NCBI RefSeq assembly: GCF_014696385.1
Contig: NZ_JACJQB010000010.1
Location: forward strand, 1-64,000
DNA from: Pseudanabaena mucicola FACHB-723
Lineage (GTDB): Bacteria > Cyanobacteriota > Cyanobacteriia > Pseudanabaenales > Pseudanabaenaceae
Reading direction: 5' to 3'
Length of the DNA stretch: 64,000 nt
Of the stretch, positions 27,051-35,812 are shown one piece after another; the stretch's first letter is position 1; each line of letters begins with the position of its first letter. Position numbers and translations under genes: made by a program. The notes beneath the pieces were generated by a model. The model did not search any database. It saw nothing but the letters and a program-made list of their open reading frames with translations, and was not told the origin of the DNA.

Positions 27051-27435
27051 CGCTTTCTAGAAAATCTGACACATCTTGCAAAACTCTCGCTATGTCTGGC
27101 TTTTCGCAAGCAATCACGCGATCACTTAAATGTTTATGATGTGGGAAACTATCTAAATCAGGAAAATGTGGCGTACTGTCATAGCGAAAAATCAAGTTAT
27201 TTTGCTCATCTTGAAAATGATATCGGTAATCAATCGCTATAACTCGGTCATCCATCACTATCAAAGCCTCACTAACAGATAGCAAATATTTAAAATAAAA
27301 ACGCACTCTCAGTTTTAAATTAGCTCGTTCTTCAGTCAATATAGCCGCATTGTAATTCTCGACATAAGCATTCTGAAAAGCTTCTAAAAGACAATCAATC
27401 TCCTCAAAATAATCCCTTAAAATCCTACGCGACAT
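27043..27435 (-). CDS. TumE-like toxin (DUF6516)
   Basis: A 130-residue protein that fits the TumE/DUF6516 toxin family: VENYNAAILTEERANLKLRVRF, YLLSVSEALIVMDDRVIAIDYRYHFQDE and FRYDSTPHFPDLDSFPHHKH are the characteristic parts. It overlaps the upstream TumA-like gene by 11 nt. The mode of toxicity is not known to me beyond family membership. Confidence 0.85.
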   Translation of the reverse strand: MSRRILRDYFEEIDCLLEAFQNAYVENYNAAILTEERANLKLRVRFYFKYLLSVSEALIVMDDRVIAIDYRYHFQDEQNNLIFRYDSTPHFPDLDSFPHHKHLSDRVIACEKPDIARVLQDVSDFLESVM

Positions 27436-27655
27436 TTTTCATCTTGCCTGCGATCGCCTGACGTAAATCCAAAAAATGCTTGTAATTCCCTGCCCACTCT
27501 ACAAAATCCTCATCATCAGACGTTTTACCCTGTTGATATCTAGCAAAGAAATCTTCAGAATCCATCTGATATTTCATCTCGCACTCTTTCAATTGCTTTA
27601 CAACCGCCACAAAAGCATCTAGCAAAGAAGTATATTCCACGACTTGTTTACGCAT
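27425..27655 (-). CDS. TumA-like antitoxin
   Basis: A 76-residue acidic partner of the TumE toxin: YTSLLDAFVAVVKQLKECEMKYQMDSEDFFARYQ, in pieces, matches the TumA pattern. The frame can be extended to a TTG at 27670, but the ATG at 27655 has a perfect AGGAGGA ribosome-binding site and is clearly the start. It lies between hsdR and hsdS. Confidence 0.83.
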   Translation of the reverse strand: MRKQVVEYTSLLDAFVAVVKQLKECEMKYQMDSEDFFARYQQGKTSDDEDFVEWAGNYKHFLDLRQAIAGKMKNVA

Positions 27656-27712
27656 ACTATCCTCCTGCAATGATCAATTTCATTTCCATCATATAGACAT
27701 CATCTAACAAAA

Positions 27713-30499
27713 TTACGCTGCCAAAGCCTCATTTAACTCCTCGATAATCTCATCCATGCGATCGCCAAAAAGCTGATACATCTTCATTCGACCACCCTCG
27801 CGATCAAAGGGCGTAAAGTCCAGATCATCCAACTCCACATGAAAACTCGTCACCACATGATCCTTCAACATCCGTAACCAGCGCATCTGTTCCTCCGTAA
27901 ACTTCAACGCCCCCGCCTGCTTCCCAAATACCCAAGTCTGGAAGTTTTTGTCCACCGTCTTGTCATAAGCTGTCAAGCCCTGATCCAAACCCGTCACCCG
28001 CCTGATCAAAGACACCAGCGCCACCAACTCATTTTTAGGACTATCAACGCGCAAACCTTCCAACTGTGCGTAAGCCTCCCACACATACACAGGCGCAAGC
28101 ATCGGCTTATCTAATTTCAGACGTTCTAAAACCTCCTTAATCATCTTAAAAGTCAACTCCCGCCGTTGATAGGGCTGACCATAAAACAAACTCAAAGCCG
28201 TAATTTCATCCTTATTTGCCGCAATATAATCCGCAAAATCCTGAATCATCGCTTTAGCCTTATCAATGGAAAAAGCGTCAAACTCGGACTTCAAAACCCG
28301 ATCCTGATTGATCGTGTCGATAATCTGCTCATGCACCTTTCGCAAATTATCAAGATAGCTATTCAACTCGCCATTAAAATTTGCTGAGGCAAGATCAGCT
28401 AACTCAGACTGAGCTTGCTTTTGGGCAGATTCTTCTAATGCAGGATTGCGATCGCCTACCGCTATCTCATTGACCAAAGCCGTAGCTTTTTCTGCGATCG
28501 CATCAGGATTGTAAGCATTCAATAAATCCTTAACCACCGCACTGATATTTTTACCGCCCGATAATTCTGCAAACTTCACCTGTTCAGGTTCCGTTAACTG
28601 TTTATCCAAACGCAGCAACCGATTTGCCAAAGTCAAAAATAAATCCTCATCCTGCGCTCCGATCGCCACAGCATTTAATAAATCCTTTAGAGGCACGCTC
28701 GGCTTACGCTCCAAAGGTCGGCTATCGGTTTTCTTGGACTTAATCGCGCCGACAGCATCGACAATCACAAAATGCGTTTTTGTGTACTTCGCCGTGCGCG
28801 TCACCCTTTGCAAATCATCAAAAGCGATCGTCCTTGTCCCGCGACCCTTCATCTGCTCAAAATAGTTCACACTTTTCACATCACGCATAAACAGCAACAC
28901 TTCCAACGGTTTCACATCCGTTCCTGTGGCGATCATATCTACCGTTACCGCAATGCGTGGATTCCATGAATTACGGAATCGATTTAATACTGATTTTGGG
29001 TCTTCGGCGTTATACGTCACCTTTTTACAGAACTCATTGCCCTCACCAAATTCCTCGCGCACGATCGCAATAATATCCTCAGCATGGCTATCCGTCTTCG
29101 CAAAAATAAGCGTTTTCGGGACTTCATACTCACCAAGCTCATCAATGCGATCGGGGAAAATATCGGCTTTTAAGGCGCGTTTAAATTCCTGAATAATCAA
29201 CCGAATTTGATTAGGATTGACCACATCCTTATCAAGCTTACTTGGCTTATATTCGTAATCTTCATCGAGTCGATCCCAACGCTTTTTCCGAGACAGCTTC
29301 TCGCGCTTATCGATGTACTGCTCCGCCTTCAGCTTTGCGCCATTTTTCGTAATTTCCGTCTCAATCGTATAGACGTTATACGGCACATTCACTCCATCCG
29401 CGATCGACTCCTCATAGGTGTATTCGCTGACCACATTTTGATTGAAAAAGCCAAAAGTCCGCTTGTCGGGCGTAGCCGTCAACCCAATCAAAAATGCATC
29501 GTAGTATTCCAAAACCTGCTGCCAAACGTTATAAATGGAGCGATGACATTCATCGATAATGATGAAATCGAACTGCTCGATGAAGTTCTTAATGGAATAA
29601 CTTACGGGCAGAGGTTCTTTTTTCTGCCAACTCGATTCATTCGGATTCGTCTCTTCGGCAGATTCTTCCAATTCCTTCCCTTGCAAAATCGAATAGAGTC
29701 GCTGAATTGTGGAAATACAAACCTGACTATCAGAGGCAATATAGCTAGAACTCAAACGCTGCACATTATAAAGCTCCGTAAACTTGCGATTGTCATCGGT
29801 CGGCTGATATTTCAAAAACTCCTGTTCCGCCTGTTCTCCCAAATTCTTAGTATCGACTAAAAACAAAACCCGCTTGGCTCTGGCAAACTTCAACAACCGA
29901 TACACAAAAGTACAAGCCGTAAAGGTTTTCCCCGCACCCGTTGCCATTTGGATCAAAGCTCTGGGGCGATTGGCTTTAAAGGATGCTTCCAGATTAGCGA
30001 TCGCCTTAATCTGAGCAGGGCGTAAACCTGCTGGATCTAATTCAGGGATTTTATTTAATCGCGATCGCAAAGTTTCAGGTTGCGAAATCCATTCCGCTAA
30101 GGTTTCGGGACGATGAAAATGAAAAACTGGACGAGATCGGGGCTTCGGATCGCGATAATCGGTAAATCTGGTTAAAGCGCCCGTACTTTCATAAACGAAG
30201 GGCAGAGGATCGTTTTTTAAATACTTCAGTTTGCTGACTGCGTAATACTTCGACTGTTCCTCATGGGCGGTGAGTTGTTCCCCTGCTTCTTCGCGCTTAG
30301 CCTCAATAATGCCCACGGGTTTCTTGTCCACAAACAACGCATAATCCGCAATTCCCGCATCAGTCTGATATTCCCTAATCGCCACCCCTTTATTTGCCGC
30401 TAAATTCACCTTGTTTTTTGACTGCACCACCCACCCAGCCAAAATCAACATACTATCGATTTTATCTCTCGCGATTTGTTCAGGATTTTGGTTTGACAT
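27713..30499 (-). CDS. hsdR: Type I restriction endonuclease/translocase subunit
   Basis: A 928-residue HsdR. The N-terminal PD-(D/E)xK nuclease is seen as DAGIADYALFVDKKP followed by GIIEAKRE. The SF2 translocase has Walker A MATGAGKTFTAC, the DEAD-type box IIIDECHRS, motif III LIGLTATPDKRTFGFF, and motif VI EQMKGRGTRTI. It cuts unmodified DNA after ATP-driven translocation. The frame reaches a TTG at 30514; the ATG at 30499 (MSNQNPEQIARD) is preferred. Length and motif set look fully functional. Confidence 0.95.
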   Translation of the reverse strand: MSNQNPEQIARDKIDSMLILAGWVVQSKNKVNLAANKGVAIREYQTDAGIADYALFVDKKPVGIIEAKREEAGEQLTAHEEQSKYYAVSKLKYLKNDPLPFVYESTGALTRFTDYRDPKPRSRPVFHFHRPETLAEWISQPETLRSRLNKIPELDPAGLRPAQIKAIANLEASFKANRPRALIQMATGAGKTFTACTFVYRLLKFARAKRVLFLVDTKNLGEQAEQEFLKYQPTDDNRKFTELYNVQRLSSSYIASDSQVCISTIQRLYSILQGKELEESAEETNPNESSWQKKEPLPVSYSIKNFIEQFDFIIIDECHRSIYNVWQQVLEYYDAFLIGLTATPDKRTFGFFNQNVVSEYTYEESIADGVNVPYNVYTIETEITKNGAKLKAEQYIDKREKLSRKKRWDRLDEDYEYKPSKLDKDVVNPNQIRLIIQEFKRALKADIFPDRIDELGEYEVPKTLIFAKTDSHAEDIIAIVREEFGEGNEFCKKVTYNAEDPKSVLNRFRNSWNPRIAVTVDMIATGTDVKPLEVLLFMRDVKSVNYFEQMKGRGTRTIAFDDLQRVTRTAKYTKTHFVIVDAVGAIKSKKTDSRPLERKPSVPLKDLLNAVAIGAQDEDLFLTLANRLLRLDKQLTEPEQVKFAELSGGKNISAVVKDLLNAYNPDAIAEKATALVNEIAVGDRNPALEESAQKQAQSELADLASANFNGELNSYLDNLRKVHEQIIDTINQDRVLKSEFDAFSIDKAKAMIQDFADYIAANKDEITALSLFYGQPYQRRELTFKMIKEVLERLKLDKPMLAPVYVWEAYAQLEGLRVDSPKNELVALVSLIRRVTGLDQGLTAYDKTVDKNFQTWVFGKQAGALKFTEEQMRWLRMLKDHVVTSFHVELDDLDFTPFDREGGRMKMYQLFGDRMDEIIEELNEALAA

Positions 30500-30563
30500 T
30501 ATATTTTTAGCCAAATAACATCTAAATTATATCTCTAGAGGGCTTGATAAGTAGCTGAGCGCA

Positions 30564-30602
30564 AATGAATCACCGCGCAGCACGCGGACGTTGTGATTCA
30601 TT
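30564..30602. repeat. Inverted repeat in the hsdR/Uma2 divergent gap
   Basis: AATGAATCAC (30564-30573) and GTGATTCATT (30593-30602), with an inner CGCG/CGCG pair, form a hairpin in the 155-nt region upstream of both hsdR and the Uma2 gene. It could be an operator or mRNA leader structure. Confidence 0.5.
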
Positions 30603-30654
30603 ACCGAAATGCTAATTTATAAGCAGTGTATTCATCGTCAGGAGCCTCCATTCT

Positions 30655-31209
30655 ATGACAGGTCAACTGCTCACCCACAAATTCACAACGCAGCAATATC
30701 ACCTGATGCATGAAGCTGGTGTTTTTGACCAAGGCGATCGCTTCGAGTTAATCAATGGAGAAATTACAGAAATGTCACCAATTGGCAGAAAACATGCAGC
30801 ATGTGTCATTCGTGTAACTAAGCTATTGCAAAAAAAACTAGGCGATCTTGTTTTAATTTCAGTTCAAAATTCAATTTTTTTAAATGATGTTTCAGAGCCT
30901 CAGCCTGATTTTTCTGTTCTAAAGCCTCGTGATGATTACTATGCAGAAGGATTGCCAACACCTAATGATATTCTGCTGATTATTGAGGTTGCAGATAGCA
31001 CGATCGCTTACGATCGCGAAGTCAAGATGCCACTGTATGCGGCGGCGGGGATTCCTGAAATGTGGTTGTTTGATCTAAATGAGCAGGTGATTTTTGGATA
31101 CTCACAGCCTGCGGCAAGGGGATACAAGCAAATGCAGCGTTATGAACAAGATGATCAATTTTTTATGCTTGCCTTTCCTGATATCAGTTTTTCATGGCAA
31201 GAAATGTTT
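30655..31209 (+). CDS. Uma2 family putative endonuclease (DUF820)
   Basis: A 185-residue protein of the large cyanobacterial Uma2/DUF820 family, with a PD-(D/E)xK-like fold: FDQGDRFELINGEITEMSPIG, then EPQPDFSVLKPRDDYYAEG (Asp), LLIIEVADSTIAYDREVKMPLYAAAGIPEMWLFDL in pieces (Glu). The nuclease activity is predicted from fold only. The start ATG has an AGGAGCC ribosome-binding site. The stop codon lies inside the long hairpin at 31208-31268. Confidence 0.88.
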
Positions 31210-31268
31210 TAAAACCAATAAAATCAGAGGTGATGCTTTGCATCACCTCTGATTTTATTGGTTTTAAA
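31208..31268. terminator. 29-bp perfect hairpin, GC-TTT-GC loop
   Basis: Arms 31208-31236 and 31240-31268 are perfectly complementary around a TTT loop, the longest stem in the window. It starts within the Uma2 stop codon and ends one base before the next gene's ATG (31270), so it must sit in the leader of that mRNA if transcription reads through. Confidence 0.9.
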
Positions 31269-31269
31269 T

Positions 31270-31926
31270 ATGATGATTCGATATTTGCCCCTTGTGGTGG
31301 GGACAGTGGGCGGTTTGGCACTATTGGCTAATCGGATGGTAACGGCAAATCTCACCACTAGTCAGTCACGGGCTGATGCCTTGGGGGTTTTATTAAGTGC
31401 GGTTTTGATTTTGATTGGGTTGTTATGGCAGCAAGTGCAACCAAAACCGCCCGAATCCGTAACTTTACTAGGTGAAGAAGGCTTTGAACTTGATGAAAAT
31501 TTACCAGAGGCAGTTAAGACGGAATTAGCTTGGGCATCGCATATTTTGCTCACCAATACGGTGACTAAAGTCGTAGCCGTTTATTACGATCGCAAAACCA
31601 TTTTGCGGCGCGGCATTTTAGGCAAAAGTGAGCAAGTAAATATAGGGACGATTGCTGAGCGGGTAATGAAAACCCAAAAGCCAGTGTATTTGGTCAAATT
31701 AGAGCTTTATCCGGGACGAGTGGAGTTTGACTACTTGCCCGAAAATACTCAAGGCGTAATTGTGCAACCTCTGGGCGCAAAAGGAGTCATGGTTTTAGGA
31801 GCCAATATTCCGCGTAGCTATACTAAACAAGATGAAAATTGGGTAACTGCGATCGCAGACAAACTCACCTATAATCTCGAAAATCTTGGTGTAAGCCTTG
31901 AGAATATCGCCCCAAAAGCTAATTAA
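31270..31926 (+). CDS. Cofactor assembly of complex C subunit B (CCB-type, cytochrome b6f maturation)
   Basis: A 218-residue membrane protein related to CCB2/CCB4 (DUF2930), which attach heme c-i to cytochrome b6. Two N-terminal transmembrane segments (about 3-20 and 35-55) precede a soluble domain with VKTELAWASHILLTNT, GRVEFDYLPENTQGVIVQPLG and VMVLGANIPRSYT. The frame also opens at a TTG at 31258, but that lies in the hairpin arm; the ATG at 31270 (or 31273) is preferred. Confidence 0.83.
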   Translation: MMIRYLPLVVGTVGGLALLANRMVTANLTTSQSRADALGVLLSAVLILIGLLWQQVQPKPPESVTLLGEEGFELDENLPEAVKTELAWASHILLTNTVTKVVAVYYDRKTILRRGILGKSEQVNIGTIAERVMKTQKPVYLVKLELYPGRVEFDYLPENTQGVIVQPLGAKGVMVLGANIPRSYTKQDENWVTAIADKLTYNLENLGVSLENIAPKAN

Positions 31927-31945
31927 GCACTAATTCCCAAAACCT

Positions 31946-32578
31946 ATGCTAAACCGTATTTTTTTAAGTGTTTTCCCAACTGTGACCCTATCGGCATTGC
32001 TATCTGCGATCGCAGTTCTGCCCCTGTCCCATTTAGCAGCAATCGCCCAAATTCCTCAAGAAAGTAATGAGGCGACACAGGTAACGAAGCGTAGTATCGC
32101 CGCCATATCTCCCGAAAAACGTGCCTTGATCAAAGAGCTATTGGAAATTACGGAATCAACTAAAAATGCTCAGCAAGTCATGGAAGCAATGATGCGGTCA
32201 GAGTTGCCGAAATTAGTATCAACGCTTTTGCAAAATAATCCTGCCCTCGATAGTGATCGTCCTGAAGTGCAGCAGCAATTTAGCAATATCGTGTCTAGAA
32301 TGGCCAGCAAATATCGCGATCGCGTCATTAAAAAGATTAATGTCGATCAACTAATCGAGCAGGTTTCTTATCCTATCTATGATCAATATTTTACAGAATC
32401 AGAACTGCGTGACATCATTGGCTTTTACAAGTCATCCACAGGCAAAAAAGCAATTAGTGTTTTGCCTCAAATTGTCGGTGACTCGATGAGTCGTACCAAC
32501 GAAATTTTATTGCCACAGTTATCGGGCATCATGACGGAAATCATCACCGAAGAGATTATCAATGCCGTTAAAAAATGA
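31946..32578 (+). CDS. DUF2059 domain protein, exported
   Basis: A 210-residue protein with a signal peptide (about 1-35, hydrophobic core TLSALLSAIAVLPLSHLAAIA) and a DUF2059 domain in the C-terminal half: YPIYDQYFTESELRDIIGFYKSSTGKKAISVLPQI in pieces. It is probably periplasmic. The function of the domain is unknown. It follows the CCB gene by 19 nt and is probably co-transcribed. Confidence 0.83.
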   Translation: MLNRIFLSVFPTVTLSALLSAIAVLPLSHLAAIAQIPQESNEATQVTKRSIAAISPEKRALIKELLEITESTKNAQQVMEAMMRSELPKLVSTLLQNNPALDSDRPEVQQQFSNIVSRMASKYRDRVIKKINVDQLIEQVSYPIYDQYFTESELRDIIGFYKSSTGKKAISVLPQIVGDSMSRTNEILLPQLSGIMTEIITEEIINAVKK

Positions 32579-32684
32579 GCAATATTTATTACTCAAGAAA
32601 GCTTGATCTGTAAGCCTTTTTGAAGGCAGACAATACTTAAACAAAGACTGCAAGCCTAGCCTACCTTGATCGCCTTGATCGATT

Positions 32685-32712
32685 TTGAAGAATTTCAATT
32701 TGCACTTATACT
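32685..32712 (+). promoter_or_regulatory. Candidate promoter for the DUF4330 gene
   Basis: TTGAAG (32685-32690) and TATACT (32707-32712) are separated by 16 nt, about 87 nt before the ATG at 32799. It fits a group 1 sigma promoter moderately well. Confidence 0.4.
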
Positions 32713-32798
32713 GTAATGCTGAAAGTGCTTTGTCGCTTCCGACAAGCTTCTCATCAAACTTTTAATCTCATACTCAACCAATACGCAGACAAATACGC

Positions 32799-33320
32799 AT
32801 GGCACTTTTAGATCGGCAAGGTCGTTTATTTGGCAAATTTAGCATCTTGGACATCGGCGCGATCGCCACGATCTTGATTGTCCTGCTGGGCTTACTCATC
32901 GTCCCGGGCAATAGCGGCAGTTCGATCGCTCAAATGCTCGCTGCCGAAAACAAAACCGTGCAAGTGATTATGAATGTGCGCGGATTAAGTGCGATCGATC
33001 CGCAAGAATTAGTCAAAGTTGGCGATAAGGTCAATATCATCATTCGCAATCAACCCCGTGGTGAAGTAAAAATTGCCAAGGTGGACATCGCCGTTCCCAA
33101 AATCGTGGCTGCCAAAGCAGATGGCACTGCTGTTTATTTTGATGACCCCCGTGCGGCGGCGACTTCCCAAACCGATCTCGCGATCACCCTCGAAGCAACT
33201 GCTCAAATCACCAATGACGGTGCGGTATTTGCAGGTGAAAAGGTCAAGGTCGGTACATCAATCGATATTGAAGGCCCCAAATATATCATTCGTGGTAGTG
33301 CTATGGCGGTGAGGTACTAA
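32799..33320 (+). CDS. DUF4330 family membrane protein
   Basis: A 173-residue protein with a single N-terminal transmembrane helix (about 15-35, SILDIGAIATILIVLLGLLIV) and a periplasmic beta-rich part. The DRQGRLFGKFSILDIGAI opening is characteristic of DUF4330. Function is unknown. The kinase gene begins 2 nt after its stop, suggesting an operon. Confidence 0.82.
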   Translation: MALLDRQGRLFGKFSILDIGAIATILIVLLGLLIVPGNSGSSIAQMLAAENKTVQVIMNVRGLSAIDPQELVKVGDKVNIIIRNQPRGEVKIAKVDIAVPKIVAAKADGTAVYFDDPRAAATSQTDLAITLEATAQITNDGAVFAGEKVKVGTSIDIEGPKYIIRGSAMAVRY

Positions 33321-33322
33321 CT

Positions 33323-35044
33323 ATGCAACCCCCATTTCCTCAAGGTTTTATACTTAAAGGTCGCTATGCTGTTCGAGCTACTATCGGGCAGGGAGGTATG
33401 GGGCGCACATACTTAGCTCAAGACTTAGAGCGCTTTAACGAAACCTGTGTCCTCAAAGAATTTATTCCGCCTCAAGACTCCCAAGAAGTAACCGAAAAAT
33501 CGAAGGAGCTGTTTCGTCGCGAAGCATCGGTACTTTATCAAATTAGGCATCCTCAAGTGCCAGAATTTCGTGCCACCTTTGAGTCTGAAGGGCGATTGCT
33601 CTTGGTACAAGACTATGTAGAAGGGCAAAATTATCGCAATTTACTACTAGAGCGCTTAAAAACTGGACAAACTTTTTCGGAGAATGAAATTTTCGTGCTG
33701 ATGCAGCAACTTCTGCCAGTGCTGAGTTACTTACATAGCCACAACATTATTCACCGCGATATCTCTCCTGAAAACCTAATGTTGCGATCGCAAGATCACT
33801 TGCCCGTACTCATTGACTTTGGGGTGGTGCAAGAAACTAATGCCAAACTCAGTAGCCAAATGGGTATTCCCGCCTCAACGGTTGCGGGCAAAGCTGGCTA
33901 TGCCCCACCTGAGCAGCTCCAGTCTGGCAATGCCTATGCCAATAGTGACCTTTATGCGCTAGCCGTTACCTCGATTGTGCTGCTAACTGGTCGTGAGCCT
34001 TCCGAACTATTCGATAGCATTAATCTCGCGTGGAATTGGCAACAATTTGCCAATGTCAATCCTGCCTTTGCACGAGTCATCAACCAAATGTTGAGCTATA
34101 AGCCCACCAATCGCTATCGTTCTGCCGATGAGGTGATGCAAGCTTTACAAGTTGCTCAAGCTTCTTTTTCGGGAGCAAAAACCTATGCTGTGGGCAGACC
34201 AGTACCATCCAATGTTGCCGCGACTTTACCCCAGCGCACCGTTGTTGCGGGTGCTAGCAATCGCAATCCTGCTCCTTACAACAATGGCAATGCCAACAGG
34301 GCTAGTCAGTCCAATAAAGCCAATAATGATGGGGGCATCAACTGGTTTTTGGGCATTTTTCTGATTTTGCTGGCTGGATTTGCTTCTTGGGCAATTACCT
34401 CTTTATTCTTTAGCCGCACTCAGGTTACTCAAAGCCCCACTGCATCGCCGACAGAATCGGTAGATGCCACAAATCCAGTTAACACCAATACTTCTATTAA
34501 TCTCAGACCCACGATTAACGGGCTTGGCGGTGAGCTGAGTGGTCGTATCTCCGCAGGGCAAGTTATTAACGTTCGCTTTAATGCCGAAAGGAATGAATTA
34601 CTAACCGTGGATTTGTCAGGCACAGGATTACAAATGACAATCCAAACCGATGACGAAATTCCTTTGGACAGTAAAGCGATCGATAACCTGAGTGGCTATT
34701 GGCAAGGCACTCTCAAAAAAAGTGGCGTTTATTACATCAAAATCCAAACCAATAGTAACGTTGAGAGCAGTTACAAACTTGATGTGCAACTAAAAGCCGC
34801 TTCCAGACCAGAGCCATTGCCCACCAAAACACCAACTCCCACGCCGACTCCTACGCCAACGGCTACGACTTCCCCCACGCCTGAGCCAACGGTAACACCA
34901 ACGGAACAGCCAACAGAAGAACCATCAACAATCCCTACTCCTGAACCAACGAGAGTTCCTGATCCTTCACCATTGCCAGTTCCCATTGAACCTGCTCCTG
35001 AGCCAGTTAGACCAAAACCAAGTCCTGATAATCTCTCTTTCTAA
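33323..35044 (+). CDS. Eukaryotic-type Ser/Thr protein kinase with extracytoplasmic tail
   Basis: A 573-residue transmembrane kinase. The glycine loop is IGQGGMGRTY (21-30), the ATP lysine K45 in CVLKEF, the catalytic loop HRDISPENLML from 144 (Asp146) and DFG in LIDFGVVQE. HRDISPEN with Ser instead of Lys is common in cyanobacterial kinases. One transmembrane helix lies at about 343-365, followed by a PPC-like beta domain (about 405-488) and a Pro/Thr-rich tail. This suggests sensing outside the membrane and phosphorylation inside. It is probably co-transcribed with DUF4330. Confidence 0.92.
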   Translation: MQPPFPQGFILKGRYAVRATIGQGGMGRTYLAQDLERFNETCVLKEFIPPQDSQEVTEKSKELFRREASVLYQIRHPQVPEFRATFESEGRLLLVQDYVEGQNYRNLLLERLKTGQTFSENEIFVLMQQLLPVLSYLHSHNIIHRDISPENLMLRSQDHLPVLIDFGVVQETNAKLSSQMGIPASTVAGKAGYAPPEQLQSGNAYANSDLYALAVTSIVLLTGREPSELFDSINLAWNWQQFANVNPAFARVINQMLSYKPTNRYRSADEVMQALQVAQASFSGAKTYAVGRPVPSNVAATLPQRTVVAGASNRNPAPYNNGNANRASQSNKANNDGGINWFLGIFLILLAGFASWAITSLFFSRTQVTQSPTASPTESVDATNPVNTNTSINLRPTINGLGGELSGRISAGQVINVRFNAERNELLTVDLSGTGLQMTIQTDDEIPLDSKAIDNLSGYWQGTLKKSGVYYIKIQTNSNVESSYKLDVQLKAASRPEPLPTKTPTPTPTPTPTATTSPTPEPTVTPTEQPTEEPSTIPTPEPTRVPDPSPLPVPIEPAPEPVRPKPSPDNLSF

Positions 35045-35186
35045 GGTTCCCAAGTATCTCAACCGTCATCTTGATTTCACTGTCCACGATCCAACGGGGC
35101 AGGATGTCTTGCAAGAGCTAAAAGTTGATGCTTGGGAAGCAGTACCCGCAGAAGCACTCCAATCCCTTTTTGCGATCGCAGGCTAG
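35045..35186 (+). pseudogene. Open frame after the kinase, possible gene remnant
   Basis: Right after the kinase stop, a different frame stays open to a TAG at 35186 and encodes a protein-like stretch (LDFTVHDPTGQDVL, then VDAWEAVPAEALQSLFAIAG). There is no ATG in this frame; only a TTG inside the kinase gene could start it. It is either a small gene with a rare start or a decayed fragment. Confidence 0.35.
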
Positions 35187-35240
35187 GAATGCAAGCAATG
35201 TAGAATGTATTGAGTTTTCTGTAGAAATTAAGTTGATTCC

Positions 35241-35678
35241 ATGCAAATCGTAGATATCAAGTTCCAAAAGCTCCATGTTGATGCCCAAATTCCTAGTTAT
35301 GCCCATACGGGTGATGCAGGAGCAGATGTTTTTACAGTTGACGAAATAACGCTCCAGCCACAGCAACGCGCCGCCATTCCTACAGGACTGGCTGTTGACA
35401 TTCCTCTAGGCTATGAAATTCAAGTTCGTCCTAAAAGTGGCTTGGCTCTTAAGCATGGGGTGACGGTTCTCAATGCCCCTGGAACAGTTGATGCTGGCTA
35501 TCGTGGCGAGATTCAGGTGATTATGGTCAATTTGGGGACAGAAGCCTATACTTTTGCTAAAGGACAAAAGATTGCTCAGTTAGTTTTAAAGCCCGTCATT
35601 CGAGCAAACTATATCGAAGGGGAACTAGGCAACAGCGATCGCGGTACAGGTGGATTTGGTAGTACAGGCTTAGTTTAG
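35241..35678 (+). CDS. dut: dUTP diphosphatase
   Basis: A 145-residue trimeric dUTPase, which hydrolyses dUTP to dUMP and keeps uracil out of DNA. All five motifs are present: GDAGADVFT (I), RPKSGLALKHG (II), GTVDAGYRGEIQV (III), KGQKIAQLVL (IV) and RGTGGFGSTG (V, phosphate-binding C-terminus). Length is normal. Confidence 0.95.
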   Translation: MQIVDIKFQKLHVDAQIPSYAHTGDAGADVFTVDEITLQPQQRAAIPTGLAVDIPLGYEIQVRPKSGLALKHGVTVLNAPGTVDAGYRGEIQVIMVNLGTEAYTFAKGQKIAQLVLKPVIRANYIEGELGNSDRGTGGFGSTGLV

Positions 35679-35812
35679 CCAAAGTATTAGTCAAATTTTA
35701 GTCAAAAAAACTGCCGACTCCTACGCCATTTTGTGCAAGTTATGATAACGTATTGGCACTTTCGTGCTGTTCCCCATAGCCTGTTAATCCTCGGTCAGCC
35801 TGCGATCGCAAT

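Noticed and set aside
29207-29860. 217-residue plus-strand frame inside hsdR
   Set aside because: hsdR has all its motifs on the minus strand; this frame is an antisense shadow with unusual residue composition.
20117-30499. Defence island as a prophage or transposon
   Set aside because: No integrase, transposase, terminase or terminal repeats were seen, and no tRNA gene lies at its edge.
34771-34986. Gly/Val repeat frame on the minus strand
   Set aside because: It is the complement of the kinase Pro/Thr-rich tail codons; low-complexity shadow.
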